From DASZTV01 sp035550655 (lineage in GTDB: Bacteria > Actinomycetota > Actinomycetes > JAFAQI01), in contig DASZOU010000013.1 of the NCBI GenBank assembly GCA_035550655.1, positions 3,317-67,316 on the forward strand: 64,000 nucleotides of DNA. Reading direction: 5' to 3'. Positions 8,050 through 15,643 of this stretch are shown here, in pieces. Within the stretch, counting starts at the first letter, position 1. Each line of letters begins with the position of its first letter. The notes beneath the pieces are model-generated. The model had not been told where the DNA came from, ran no database searches, and saw only the letters and a list, made by a program, of their open reading frames with translations. Both the position numbers and the translations under genes were made by a program.

Positions 8050-8096
8050 CGTTGTGCCCCATTAGCGAGGGTTGACCCCGTTGCCCCATTAGGGGC
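8050..8096 (+). promoter_or_regulatory. Repeated CCCCATTAG elements upstream of the secreted cluster
   Basis: CCCCATTAG occurs at 8057-8065 and 8084-8092, 27 bases apart. Each copy is preceded by CGTTG or CGTTGTG. The second copy lies inside a perfect GCCCC-ATTA-GGGGC inverted repeat (8083-8096), and TTGACC sits between the two. The remaining 7971-8149 gap shows only a strong GAGAGGGAG ribosome site before ATG 8150. These are plausible operator or promoter sites for 8150-11015. Confidence 0.4.
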
Positions 8097-8149
8097 GAAA
8101 CGCGGCGTCGAAGGACGGCGCCACGGGATCCTCGAGAGGGAGCCAGCAA

Positions 8150-8605
8150 ATGCGCAAGATCAACAACAAGAAGAAGGCCGCGGCGGTCCTGGCAACCGGC
8201 GCGATGGTGGTCACCGGTGGGGGCGTCGCCTTCGCCTACTGGACCCAGAATGGCTCGGGTGCGGGAACCGCCGCGAGCGGCACCACGACGGCGGTAACGG
8301 TCGTGCAGACCGCCACCACCTCGAACCTGTACCCGGGTGGCCAGGTCGCGCTGAGCGGCACCTTCAACAACCCGAACTCCGGCTCCGTGCGGGTCGGCAC
8401 GGTGACCGCCACTGTCGGAACGCTGCCGAGCGGCTGTGTCGCGGCTGACTTCACCATCGTCGGCACTGCTGCCGTCAACGCCGAGATCCCGGCCGGTTCG
8501 AGCGTCGGCAGCTGGTCCGGCATCACGCTGAAGATGAACGACACCGCAGTCAGCCAGGACGCGTGCAAAGCCCAGACCATCCCGGTCACCTACTCCGTCA
8601 GCTGA
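8150..8605 (+). CDS. Secreted SipW-type (TasA/camelysin-like) protein
   Basis: The 151-residue protein begins with basic residues and a hydrophobic signal (AAAVLATGAMVVTGGGVAFA) followed at once by YWTQNGSGAGTA. This is the hallmark of SipW-dependent-type signal sequences. The mature part is Thr/Ser/Val-rich, predicted beta-sheet, with LYPGGQVALSG and two Cys (SGCVAA and DACKAQ) that could form a disulfide. It shares these blocks with the next two genes. In Bacillus this class builds biofilm fibres, but no SipW peptidase is in the window and the role here is unknown. The start has a strong ribosome site. Confidence 0.8.
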   Translation: MRKINNKKKAAAVLATGAMVVTGGGVAFAYWTQNGSGAGTAASGTTTAVTVVQTATTSNLYPGGQVALSGTFNNPNSGSVRVGTVTATVGTLPSGCVAADFTIVGTAAVNAEIPAGSSVGSWSGITLKMNDTAVSQDACKAQTIPVTYSVS

Positions 8606-8651
8606 CAGCGCCCTTGACCAGCTGACTCCCTCCCAAGCGAAGAGGACGGCA

Positions 8652-9242
8652 ATGACTGCTGCACCGCTTCACGTCGAAGCCTCCGACGACGGCGATCGCC
8701 GTCACAGAGCGCTTTGGCTGTGGCTGTGCGTCATTGCCGTCCTCATCGCCGGCCTGTTGCTCGCGATTGCCCGCATCAGCGGATGTTCGGGCGACGGGTG
8801 CGCAGCGAGGCGGCCCGCAGGCGGCGCGCCGAAGACCCAGGCGGGAGAAGGCGCGACGCGCGCCATCAAGGCGAACACACACGTGCTCGCCGGTGCTCCA
8901 TCCGCCTCGATCGAGGTTTCGGGGGTGGACCCCGCCGAGCTCGCGCCAGGGATCACGAGCCCGTTGGTCGTCATCGTCACCAACACCGGCGCCTTGCGCG
9001 CACGGATTACCGCCGCAAGCGTTGCGGTCGGCGACGCATCGAGCCGCTGCACCGCGGCCGAAAGCATCCGTACGACGGCGTACGACGCCTCGATCGCGGG
9101 GGCCGCGACGTACCTGCTCCCGCCGCATCGCACGGCTCGCATCCCGCTGTCGATCTCGATGCTCGACAGCGCTCGCAACCAAGACGCCTGCAAGAACGCA
9201 CGGTTTCCCCTGACGTTCCACGCGACCGCACAGCAAGGCTGA
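8652..9242 (+). CDS. Membrane-anchored secreted protein of the same cluster
   Basis: The 196-residue protein has a 22-residue cytoplasmic start, one membrane segment (WLWLCVIAVLIAGLLLAIAR) and an extracytoplasmic domain. The domain keeps the paired-Cys pattern of its neighbours: SSRCTAA and NQDACKNARFPLTFHA, matching DACKAQTIPVTYS of the first protein. An extra Cys pair (SGCSGDGC) follows the membrane segment. It starts 46 bases after the first gene with a GAAGAGGA ribosome site and is probably cotranscribed. It may anchor or organise the secreted partners; this is inference. Confidence 0.7.
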   Translation: MTAAPLHVEASDDGDRRHRALWLWLCVIAVLIAGLLLAIARISGCSGDGCAARRPAGGAPKTQAGEGATRAIKANTHVLAGAPSASIEVSGVDPAELAPGITSPLVVIVTNTGALRARITAASVAVGDASSRCTAAESIRTTAYDASIAGAATYLLPPHRTARIPLSISMLDSARNQDACKNARFPLTFHATAQQG

Positions 9243-9249
9243 CCTGACT

Positions 9250-9714
9250 GTGCGCATAAACCGTGGCGGGCTCGTCGCAATCGCAGCGGCAATGGTCGGC
9301 ATCGCGATTGGCGGGACTACTCACGCCTACTGGACGTCGCCCACGCCGGGCTCGGGCGCTGGAGCCACTGGCACGACGACGGTCGCCATCTCGGCGACCA
9401 CGTCCGGCGTCTCCGGCCTGTATCCCGGCGCAAGTGTTCCGGTGGCGGTGACGGTCAAGAACAACAGCACAACAGCCGGAGTGAAGATCACCTCGCTGGT
9501 CCAATCCGGTGCCACCGTGATCCAGACTCCGGGGAAGGGCACGTGCAACGCCGGCGTCGTGTCCTTCACGGCGGGGACGCTTCCGTCCGGGACCCTCGCC
9601 GCCGGGCAGTCCACCACCGCTCCGGGAACAGTGCAGATGACCGCCGCCGCCGCGGACGGTTGCCAGGGCACCACCTTCGCCATCACGTTGCTCGCCGGCG
9701 GGCGGACCTCGTGA
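9250..9714 (+). CDS. Secreted SipW-type protein, paralogue
   Basis: The 154-residue protein starts at GTG 9250, seven bases after the previous stop. A signal (GLVAIAAAMVGIAIGGTTHA) is followed by YWTSPTPGSGAGATGT, the same SipW-type junction as in the 8150 protein. The blocks LYPGASVPVAVTVKNNS, GTCNAGVVSF and DGCQGTTFAITLL again give a beta-rich domain with two Cys. It overlaps the next gene by four bases (GTGA), implying translational coupling. Confidence 0.78.
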   Translation: MRINRGGLVAIAAAMVGIAIGGTTHAYWTSPTPGSGAGATGTTTVAISATTSGVSGLYPGASVPVAVTVKNNSTTAGVKITSLVQSGATVIQTPGKGTCNAGVVSFTAGTLPSGTLAAGQSTTAPGTVQMTAAAADGCQGTTFAITLLAGGRTS

Positions 9715-11015
9715 GGCGGCGCTTCTACATTTCTCTTCTCGTCGCGCTGGGCGCCGGCGTGGGGGGCGCCGTGGCCGCATTCGCGTTCTTCTCCACCTCC
9801 GCCACCACCGCACAGATGGCGTCCGCTTCCTACCTCACGCCGCCCGCGGTCGCGACCGCCACAGCTGCGAGCTCGACGACGGTCACTGTTGCGGTGACCA
9901 CGGGGACAACCGCGCCGGCGGCGACGGGCTACCTGGTCTACCCGCACAACTCGACATCCGGCCCGGCGTGCACCATCACCGGTGCGACCGGGACGTGCAC
10001 CATCTCGGGCATCTCCGCCGGATCGACGACGTCGTACGACGTCTACAGCACCTTCGCTGCCTGGACGTCGGCCGCAGCCGCCGTCGTGACTGCGACCACA
10101 CCGCCGGCGAAACCCACGGCAGTGACGCTGCTCGGCTCCGGTACGGGCCAGGCATACGTGAACGCCGGCAATATGTCCGCGGTCGAGATCGACGTGGCGC
10201 TGCCCGCCACGTCGACCACTGCCGACACGATCCACCTGACCGTGAGCGACGGGACGACGACCGTCACCCCGACCGTGAGGGCGGCCAGCGCGGGATCCGG
10301 CGTCGTCGCCTTCACCGGAGTGAACCTTTCGACTCTTGGCGACGGCGCACTGACATTGGCCTCGTGGTCGACCAATGCAGGCGGGTCCTCCGTCAACACC
10401 TCAGGCTCATCCTTCAAGGACGTGAGTGCGCCCGCACCGACGGTCACCACGCCGATCTCCACGTCAAGCACGCCCACCTTCACCGGCACAGGGGGCACCC
10501 GCAGCGCGGATGCGACGCACACTGCGGACGCCGGTTCAGTGACGGTGAAGGTCTACCTGGGCACCAACCAGGCCGGAAGCCCGGTACAGACGCTGACCGC
10601 GGTCGTCGGATCCGGCGGCGCCTGGTCGGTCGCGGCCAGCGGCGCACTGACCTCGGGCCAGCAGTACACGGTGGTCGCGTCGCAGTCGGACACGGCGGGC
10701 AACACCGGGTCCAGCAACCCGACGACGTTCACGGCCGGTCCGCTGCCCCCCGTCGCGCTGAAGCTGGTCAACACCTCGGGCGGCGACCTGAGCGCATCGG
10801 GGTACGTCGAGATGATCGATGCCAACGGAACCCCGGTCGCCAACACCACGGGCGCGACGATCACCGTCACCGTCTCCGGCGGTGCCCTCGGCGGGCACGC
10901 CACGGTTCACATCAAGTCGGGAGACACGCTCAGCGAGCAGTACACGGTGTACCTGCCGCTCGGCAACCCGATCTCCGCCACCGCTACGTACAACGGCCAG
11001 ACCCTGCACACCTGA
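9711..11015 (+). CDS. Large secreted Ig/fibronectin-like surface protein
   Basis: The 434-residue protein starts at GTG 9711, overlapping the preceding stop. An N-terminal hydrophobic segment (ISLLVALGAGVGGAVAAFAF) and FSTSATTAQMASASYLTPP form a signal related to the SipW type. The rest is Thr/Ser/Val/Gly-rich with repeated beta domains: a fibronectin-III-like part around residues 55-130, Ig-like domains around 145-330 (SSTPTFTGTGGTRS, VYLGTNQAGSPVQT), and a C-terminal beta domain. No LPXTG or C-terminal anchor is seen. It is last in the cluster and could be the adhesive or scaffold component; function not established. Confidence 0.72.
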   Translation: MRRRFYISLLVALGAGVGGAVAAFAFFSTSATTAQMASASYLTPPAVATATAASSTTVTVAVTTGTTAPAATGYLVYPHNSTSGPACTITGATGTCTISGISAGSTTSYDVYSTFAAWTSAAAAVVTATTPPAKPTAVTLLGSGTGQAYVNAGNMSAVEIDVALPATSTTADTIHLTVSDGTTTVTPTVRAASAGSGVVAFTGVNLSTLGDGALTLASWSTNAGGSSVNTSGSSFKDVSAPAPTVTTPISTSSTPTFTGTGGTRSADATHTADAGSVTVKVYLGTNQAGSPVQTLTAVVGSGGAWSVAASGALTSGQQYTVVASQSDTAGNTGSSNPTTFTAGPLPPVALKLVNTSGGDLSASGYVEMIDANGTPVANTTGATITVTVSGGALGGHATVHIKSGDTLSEQYTVYLPLGNPISATATYNGQTLHT

Positions 11016-11051
11016 TGCTGGGTCTGGCCGTCGCGAGTAGCAGCGCGCGGA

Positions 11052-12743
11052 CTACGCGCGGTTGATCGCGCTCACCAGGGCGTAGAGCGACGCGGTCGTG
11101 ATGCTGGGCGAGATCCCGCACCCCCACAGCACCTGACTGCCGACGGCGACCTCGAGGTAGGCGGCGGCCTGTGCCTCTTCGCCGGCACTGCGAGCGTGCT
11201 CGTGGTAGTCGAGCACCCTCGCGTCGACGTCGACCGTCGCGAGCGCGTGCACGAGTGCAGCGATCGGGCCGTTGCCCTCTCCCTTGACCTCGCGCTCGAC
11301 GCCATCGATCGACACCGTCGCGGTGATGCGGTCCACATCCCCCGAGTCAATCGAGTAGTGGTGGAGCTGGAGCGGCGACGTCCGCTCGAGATAGGTCTCG
11401 CGGTACATCTGCCAGATCTTGTCGGGCGCGACCTCACCGCCCTCGTTGTCGCAAACGGTCTGCACGATCCGGGAGAACTCGATCTGCATCCGTCGCGGAA
11501 TGTCGAGGTGGTGGTCGTACTTCATGACGTACGCCACCCCGCCCTTGCCGGACTGCGAGTTGACCCGGATAACTGCCTCGTAGCTGCGACCGACGTCCTT
11601 CGGGTCGATGGGCAGGTAAGGCACTCCCCAGGTGAAGTCGTCCACCGCGACACCGGCTTCGGCGGCGTCGCGCTCCAGCGCCTCGAAGCCCTTCTTGATG
11701 GCGTCCTGGTGGGAACCGCTGAACGCCGTGTAGACGAGGTCGCCGCCGTACGGATGACGCGGATGCACCGGCAGCTGGTTGCAGTACTCCACCGTGCGAC
11801 GGATCTCGTCGATGTCGGAGAAGTCGATGCCAGGGTCCATCCCCTGGCTGAAGATGTTCAGCCCCAGCGTCACCAGGCACACGTTGCCGGTGCGCTCACC
11901 GTTGCCGAACAGGCAGCCCTCGACCCGGTCGGCCCCGGCCTGCACGCCCAGCTCCGCCGCCGCTACCGCTGTCCCGCGGTCATTGTGCGGATGCAGGCTC
12001 AGGATGATCGCGTCGCGACGGGTGACGTTGCGACCGAACCACTCGATCGAGTCGGCGTAGACGTTGGGAGTCGCCATCTCGACGGTGGCGGGGAGGTTCA
12101 GGACCACCTTGCGGTCGGCGCTCGGCTCCCAGACGTCCATGACGGCCTCGCACACCTCGACCGCGTAGTCCAGCTCGGTGCCGGTAAACGACTCCGGCGA
12201 GTACTGCCAGCGGACATCGGTACCCGACAGCAGCGACTCGGCGTACTTCTGGCACCACTGCGCGCCGCGGACCGCGATGTCCTTGATTCCGGCCTTGTCC
12301 AGCCCGAAGACGACCCGTCGCTGCAGCGTCGAGGTCGAGTTGTAGAGGTGGATCAACGCCGTGCCCTTGAAGCCGACGAGCGACTCACACGAGCGTTCGA
12401 TCAGCTCCTCACGCGCCTGGGTCAGGACCTGGATCGTGACGTTGTCCGGCACCAGGTCCTGCTCGACCAGCTGTCGGATGAAGTCGAAGTCGGTCTGGCT
12501 CGCGGCCGGGAATCCGACCTCGATCTCGTTGTAGCCGATGTCGACGAGCAGCTTGAACATCCGCATCTTGCGCTCGGCGTCCATCGGGTCGATCAGCGCC
12601 TGGTTGCCGTCGCGGAGATCGACGCTGCACCACTGCGGAGGTGCGGCGATGACCTTGCTCGGCCAGGTGCGATCCGGCAGGTCGACCGGGGCGAACGGCG
12701 TGTAGCGAGTGTGTTGTGGCATGCGAGCGATGTGCTCAGTCAT
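11052..12743 (-). CDS. leuA: 2-isopropylmalate synthase
   Basis: The 563-residue enzyme condenses 2-oxoisovalerate with acetyl-CoA, the first leucine-specific step. It belongs to the long actinobacterial LeuA type, starting with WPSKVIAAPPQWCSVDLRDGNQALIDPM. It has the HPHNDRGTAVA metal motif and a C-terminal regulatory domain (DRITATVSIDGVEREVKGEGNGPIAALVHAL) for leucine feedback. ATG 12743 has a TAGGAG ribosome site. A leader peptide with four Leu codons lies upstream. It converges with the secreted cluster, only 36 bases apart and with no obvious terminator. Confidence 0.96.
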   Translation of the reverse strand: MTEHIARMPQHTRYTPFAPVDLPDRTWPSKVIAAPPQWCSVDLRDGNQALIDPMDAERKMRMFKLLVDIGYNEIEVGFPAASQTDFDFIRQLVEQDLVPDNVTIQVLTQAREELIERSCESLVGFKGTALIHLYNSTSTLQRRVVFGLDKAGIKDIAVRGAQWCQKYAESLLSGTDVRWQYSPESFTGTELDYAVEVCEAVMDVWEPSADRKVVLNLPATVEMATPNVYADSIEWFGRNVTRRDAIILSLHPHNDRGTAVAAAELGVQAGADRVEGCLFGNGERTGNVCLVTLGLNIFSQGMDPGIDFSDIDEIRRTVEYCNQLPVHPRHPYGGDLVYTAFSGSHQDAIKKGFEALERDAAEAGVAVDDFTWGVPYLPIDPKDVGRSYEAVIRVNSQSGKGGVAYVMKYDHHLDIPRRMQIEFSRIVQTVCDNEGGEVAPDKIWQMYRETYLERTSPLQLHHYSIDSGDVDRITATVSIDGVEREVKGEGNGPIAALVHALATVDVDARVLDYHEHARSAGEEAQAAAYLEVAVGSQVLWGCGISPSITTASLYALVSAINRA

Positions 12744-12747
12744 GTGG

Positions 12748-12848
12748 GGTTTGCTCCTACCTAGTGGCTTCGGGTGGCAAACCGGCGCTGTCCTGGTGGC
12801 TTTCAGACCACGACGACTCCCGCAGCGGGGGGCCGGTGGTCGACCCCG
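12748..12848 (-). promoter_or_regulatory. leuA leader RNA with a possible ribosome-site hairpin
   Basis: Between the leader peptide and leuA the RNA can form several stems, including GACCAC/GTGGTC around CCCGCTGCGGG. It can also form GGTTTGC/GCAAACC (arms 12777-12783 and 12748-12754), whose loop and edge hold the leuA ribosome site. No U-run terminator is visible. Control may therefore be at translation initiation rather than by termination, unlike ilvB and cimA. Confidence 0.45.
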
Positions 12849-12881
12849 CTACGGGCGGCTAAGGAGCAGGAGCGCGTGCAT
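12849..12881 (-). CDS. leuA leader peptide (MHALLLLSRP)
   Basis: A ten-codon frame starts at ATG 12881 and stops at TAG 12849. It has four consecutive leucine codons (CTC CTG CTC CTT), a classic leucine-sensing leader, and lies about 100 bases before leuA on the same strand. It begins eight bases after the PAP2 stop. A TACCGT hexamer at 12892-12897 may be its -10. The codon run and position make chance unlikely, though it is too short for similarity support. Confidence 0.72.
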   Translation of the reverse strand: MHALLLLSRP

Positions 12882-12889
12882 CTCGTTGA

Positions 12890-13726
12890 TCACGGTACCA
12901 AATCCGGGCGCCAGCGTCGCATCCCGAAATAGATCACCGCGAGAAGCAGCAACGCCGCCACGCCGTCCAGCCAGTAGTGGTTGGCCGTGACCACGATGAA
13001 GTACGTCGTGAGGACGGGGTGCACGAGCGCGAGCCACCTCCATCTGCTCTTGCACACGGCGATCACTGCGGCCGCGACGAGAACCGCCCACCCGACGTGC
13101 ACCGACGGCATCGCGGAGAGCTGGTCGGTGATGCCCTTGCCGAGCCCGTCGTACACGGACTGGTGGAAGCGCGACGCCAGGTCCACCATCCCGAAGCTCG
13201 GGATCAGTCGCGGCGGGGCGGTCGGCATCAGGCCGACCAGCAACGACACCGCCGTGAACACCACGACGAGGTTGCGCCACTGCGGGTACACGTCGCGATG
13301 GCGCACCATCAGCCAAAGCAGCACGCCGGCGAAGACCACGATGTGGGCCCAGGCGTAGTAGCCGTTGGCGATCCGGTCCAGCGTGACGTGACCGAGGATC
13401 TGTCGCTGCATCGCGGCTTCGCTCGGCAGATGCAGCACCCGCTCGGCGTGCCACAGCCACCGGCCGCGACCGAACGCCCCGGCCTCGTGGAACAGCGAGA
13501 TCCGCCCGACGACCCGCCACAGGATGAACAGGACGTTCAGCACGATGAACTCGCGCAGCAGCCAGCCCCAGCGGGACAGATCGCGTCTGGCTGCCTCTCG
13601 CTCACCCGGGTCGGCGAGCCCTTCTCCGAACGCGCGCCCACACGACGTACAGACGTCGTGTGCCATCGGCACCCGCGCCAGGCAGCCGACACACACCCAG
13701 GTCGGGTCGGCGCTCGCCTCCGTCAC
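12890..13726 (-). CDS. PAP2/Aur1-like membrane phosphatase with N-terminal zinc ribbon
   Basis: The 278-residue protein begins with a CxxC-10-CxxC zinc ribbon (C12, C15, C26, C29). About six membrane segments follow. The PAP2 active-site blocks are present: PTAPPRLIPSFG, SAMPSVHVGWA and VTANHYWLDG, with the His of the second and third blocks expected to be catalytic. This Aur1/Ipt1-like subgroup acts on lipid phosphates or transfers phospho-inositol groups. The substrate is unknown. The GTG at 13726 has a TACACC -10-like element six bases upstream; the gene is divergent from the luciferase-like gene at 13765. Confidence 0.85.
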   Translation of the reverse strand: MTEASADPTWVCVGCLARVPMAHDVCTSCGRAFGEGLADPGEREAARRDLSRWGWLLREFIVLNVLFILWRVVGRISLFHEAGAFGRGRWLWHAERVLHLPSEAAMQRQILGHVTLDRIANGYYAWAHIVVFAGVLLWLMVRHRDVYPQWRNLVVVFTAVSLLVGLMPTAPPRLIPSFGMVDLASRFHQSVYDGLGKGITDQLSAMPSVHVGWAVLVAAAVIAVCKSRWRWLALVHPVLTTYFIVVTANHYWLDGVAALLLLAVIYFGMRRWRPDLVP

Positions 13727-13732
13727 GCATCA

Positions 13733-13738
13733 GGTGTA
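13733..13738 (-). promoter_or_regulatory. -10-like element of the PAP2 gene
   Basis: TACACC on the minus strand lies six bases before the GTG start. It is 14 bases from the divergent -10 at 13753, so the two promoters overlap. Confidence 0.35.
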
Positions 13739-13752
13739 CCTCACCGGGGCCC

Positions 13753-13758
13753 TAGGCT
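13753..13758 (+). promoter_or_regulatory. -10 element of the luciferase-like gene
   Basis: TAGGCT lies exactly six bases before GTG 13765, with no Shine-Dalgarno. Confidence 0.45.
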
Positions 13759-13764
13759 TCGCTC

Positions 13765-14796
13765 GTGCCGCTACCGATCGACACCCATCTCGTCGCTCCG
13801 CTCGGACAGGAGGACGTCGAGATCCGCCGGCTTGCCGAGGTCGGGTTCGACGGTGCGTTCACGTTCGAGGGTTCCCACGACGCGTTCTTTCCGCTCGTCG
13901 CTGCCGCCAAGGCGGGCACCGGGCTTCATCTGATGACCAACGTCGCCATCGCGCTCGTGCGCTCCCCGCTGACGCTCGCCTACTCGGCGTGGGATCTGCA
14001 GACGCTGTCGGGCGGGAAGTTCCGCCTTGGGCTCGGCAGCCAGATCAAGACCCACGTCGAGCGTCGGTACGGCGCGCGGTGGGAGTCCCCCGTCGGCCAG
14101 ATGCGCGAGTGGGTCGAGGCGATTCACGCCATCTTCAACGCCTGGCAGAACCGCGAGAAGCTCGACTACCGCGGCCGCTACACCACGCACACGTTGATGA
14201 CGCCGTTCTTCGACCCCGGACCGAACGAGTTCGGCGCTCCCCCGATCCTGCTCGGCGCTCTCGGGCCGAAGATGACGCAGATGGTTGCCGAAGTCGCCGA
14301 CGGGCTGCTGACCCATCCGTTCAACAGCCGACGCCACCTGACCGAGCGGACGCTGCCGGCGGTCGACGCCGGCCTTGCGGCGGCGGGACGCCCGGCCCGC
14401 GGCTCCGCCGACGACGGCTTCCAGCTCGTCCTGGAGGCGATGATCTGCTGCGGCAGGGACGAGCAGGAGATGGCGGCCGCCGAGGTCGACACCCGGCGGC
14501 GGCTCGCCTTCTACGGCTCAACGCCGTCGTACCGGCCGGTCCTCGAGGCGGAAGGCTGGGAGGATCTGCAGCCGGAGCTGAACCGGCTGTCCAAGCAGGG
14601 CCAGTGGGCGGAGATGGGGGATCTCATCGACGACACGATGCTCCGGACCTTGTCCGTCCACGGCACCCCGGCGGAGTGCGCAGCCGGCATCAAGGAACGG
14701 TTCGGCGACGTAGCCACCCGCATCGCGTTGACGATGCCGCAGGGCGCCGACGCGACGCTGACCGCGGAGCTGCTCAGCCTGCTGCGAGAAAGCTGA
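13765..14796 (+). CDS. Luciferase-like F420-dependent oxidoreductase
   Basis: The 343-residue TIM-barrel protein belongs to the LLM class, whose actinobacterial members mostly use reduced cofactor F420. Typical blocks are AEVGFDGAFTFEGSHDAFFPL, TNVAIALVRSPLTLAYSAWDL, LSGGKFRLGLGSQIKTHVERR and, late, SVHGTPAECAAGIKERFG. The substrate cannot be told. It starts leaderlessly at GTG 13765. Its last 23 bases overlap the 3' end of the convergent hydrolase gene. Confidence 0.9.
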   Translation: MPLPIDTHLVAPLGQEDVEIRRLAEVGFDGAFTFEGSHDAFFPLVAAAKAGTGLHLMTNVAIALVRSPLTLAYSAWDLQTLSGGKFRLGLGSQIKTHVERRYGARWESPVGQMREWVEAIHAIFNAWQNREKLDYRGRYTTHTLMTPFFDPGPNEFGAPPILLGALGPKMTQMVAEVADGLLTHPFNSRRHLTERTLPAVDAGLAAAGRPARGSADDGFQLVLEAMICCGRDEQEMAAAEVDTRRRLAFYGSTPSYRPVLEAEGWEDLQPELNRLSKQGQWAEMGDLIDDTMLRTLSVHGTPAECAAGIKERFGDVATRIALTMPQGADATLTAELLSLLRES

Positions 14797-15643
14797 CGAC
14801 GGCATCGCGGAACGACTCGGGGCTGTCGATCCACGGGTAGTGCGCGGCGTCGGGCAGCTCGACGACGGATGCATTCGGCAGCATGTCGGCGATCAGGTGC
14901 CCGGCCTTCACTCCGGTCATGCCGTCCAGCGACCCGACGATGATCAGCACGGGAGCAGCAACGCCCTTGAGCTTCTCGACCAGGTTCAGCTCGGCAGCGG
15001 TTTCCGCGTCCGGAGCGAACGCGGCCATCGCCCGCATCGACATCTGGCCGTCGGTGGAGTCGGCGTGCGCCCGCGCGCGGTCGTCCCAGCGGGCGTAGCC
15101 GAACACCCGAAGCGACGGGTCGAACCGCTGCCGCATCCGGGGCGGCATCAGCTCGAGCTCGGCCTCCACTGCCGCGGCTTCCGCGTACCAGGGTTCGCCG
15201 GACCGGCTCGCCCGGATCGCAGCGATGTCGGCCTCGACGTCGCCGAACGGCTTCGCCGACGGCGTCACCAGGACGACCCGGCCGAGCCGGTGCGGGTACT
15301 TCGCGGCATAGGCAAGAGTGACGAAGCCGCCGGCGGAGTGCGCGATGACGTCGACGGTCTCGAGCCCCTGCGACTCCCGGACGACGTCGAGGTCATCGGC
15401 CAGTCGATGGAAGGCCAGCGAGCCGCGATCCGCGGGCAGAGGCGACAGCCCGGTACCGCGCAGATCGACCCGCAGCAACCGGCGAACATCCGAAAGGCCG
15501 GCGAGGTCCTCGAGGTACGCCGACGCGCGAGCCGGACCGCCCGGAACGCACAGCAACGGCTCGCCATCGCCCAGCACGTGAACCGCGAGGCTCTCTCCGT
15601 CCGGGGTGTCGATCCGCAGGACTCGGCTGGACGATTCGGTCAC
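14774..15643 (-). CDS. Alpha/beta hydrolase
   Basis: The 289-residue alpha/beta-hydrolase fold protein resembles prolyl aminopeptidase-type or epoxide-hydrolase-type enzymes. The oxyanion region is LLCVPGGPARASAY and the nucleophile elbow reads AHSAGG, with the usual first Gly replaced by Ala. The acid is likely the Asp of GSLDGMTG and the His is in DAAHYPWIDSPE. The GTG at 15643 overlaps the serA stop by one base (TAGTG), so it is translationally coupled to serA. No link to serine synthesis is obvious. Confidence 0.85.
   Translation of the reverse strand: MTESSSRVLRIDTPDGESLAVHVLGDGEPLLCVPGGPARASAYLEDLAGLSDVRRLLRVDLRGTGLSPLPADRGSLAFHRLADDLDVVRESQGLETVDVIAHSAGGFVTLAYAAKYPHRLGRVVLVTPSAKPFGDVEADIAAIRASRSGEPWYAEAAAVEAELELMPPRMRQRFDPSLRVFGYARWDDRARAHADSTDGQMSMRAMAAFAPDAETAAELNLVEKLKGVAAPVLIIVGSLDGMTGVKAGHLIADMLPNASVVELPDAAHYPWIDSPESFRDAVVSFLAAG

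Noticed and set aside
11016..11051. Bidirectional terminator between the secreted cluster and leuA
   Set aside because: The 36-base gap has no stem with a T-run on either strand.
12744..12881. T-box riboswitch upstream of leuA
   Set aside because: No T-box core sequence or specifier-loop architecture is visible, while a leader peptide with four Leu codons explains the region.
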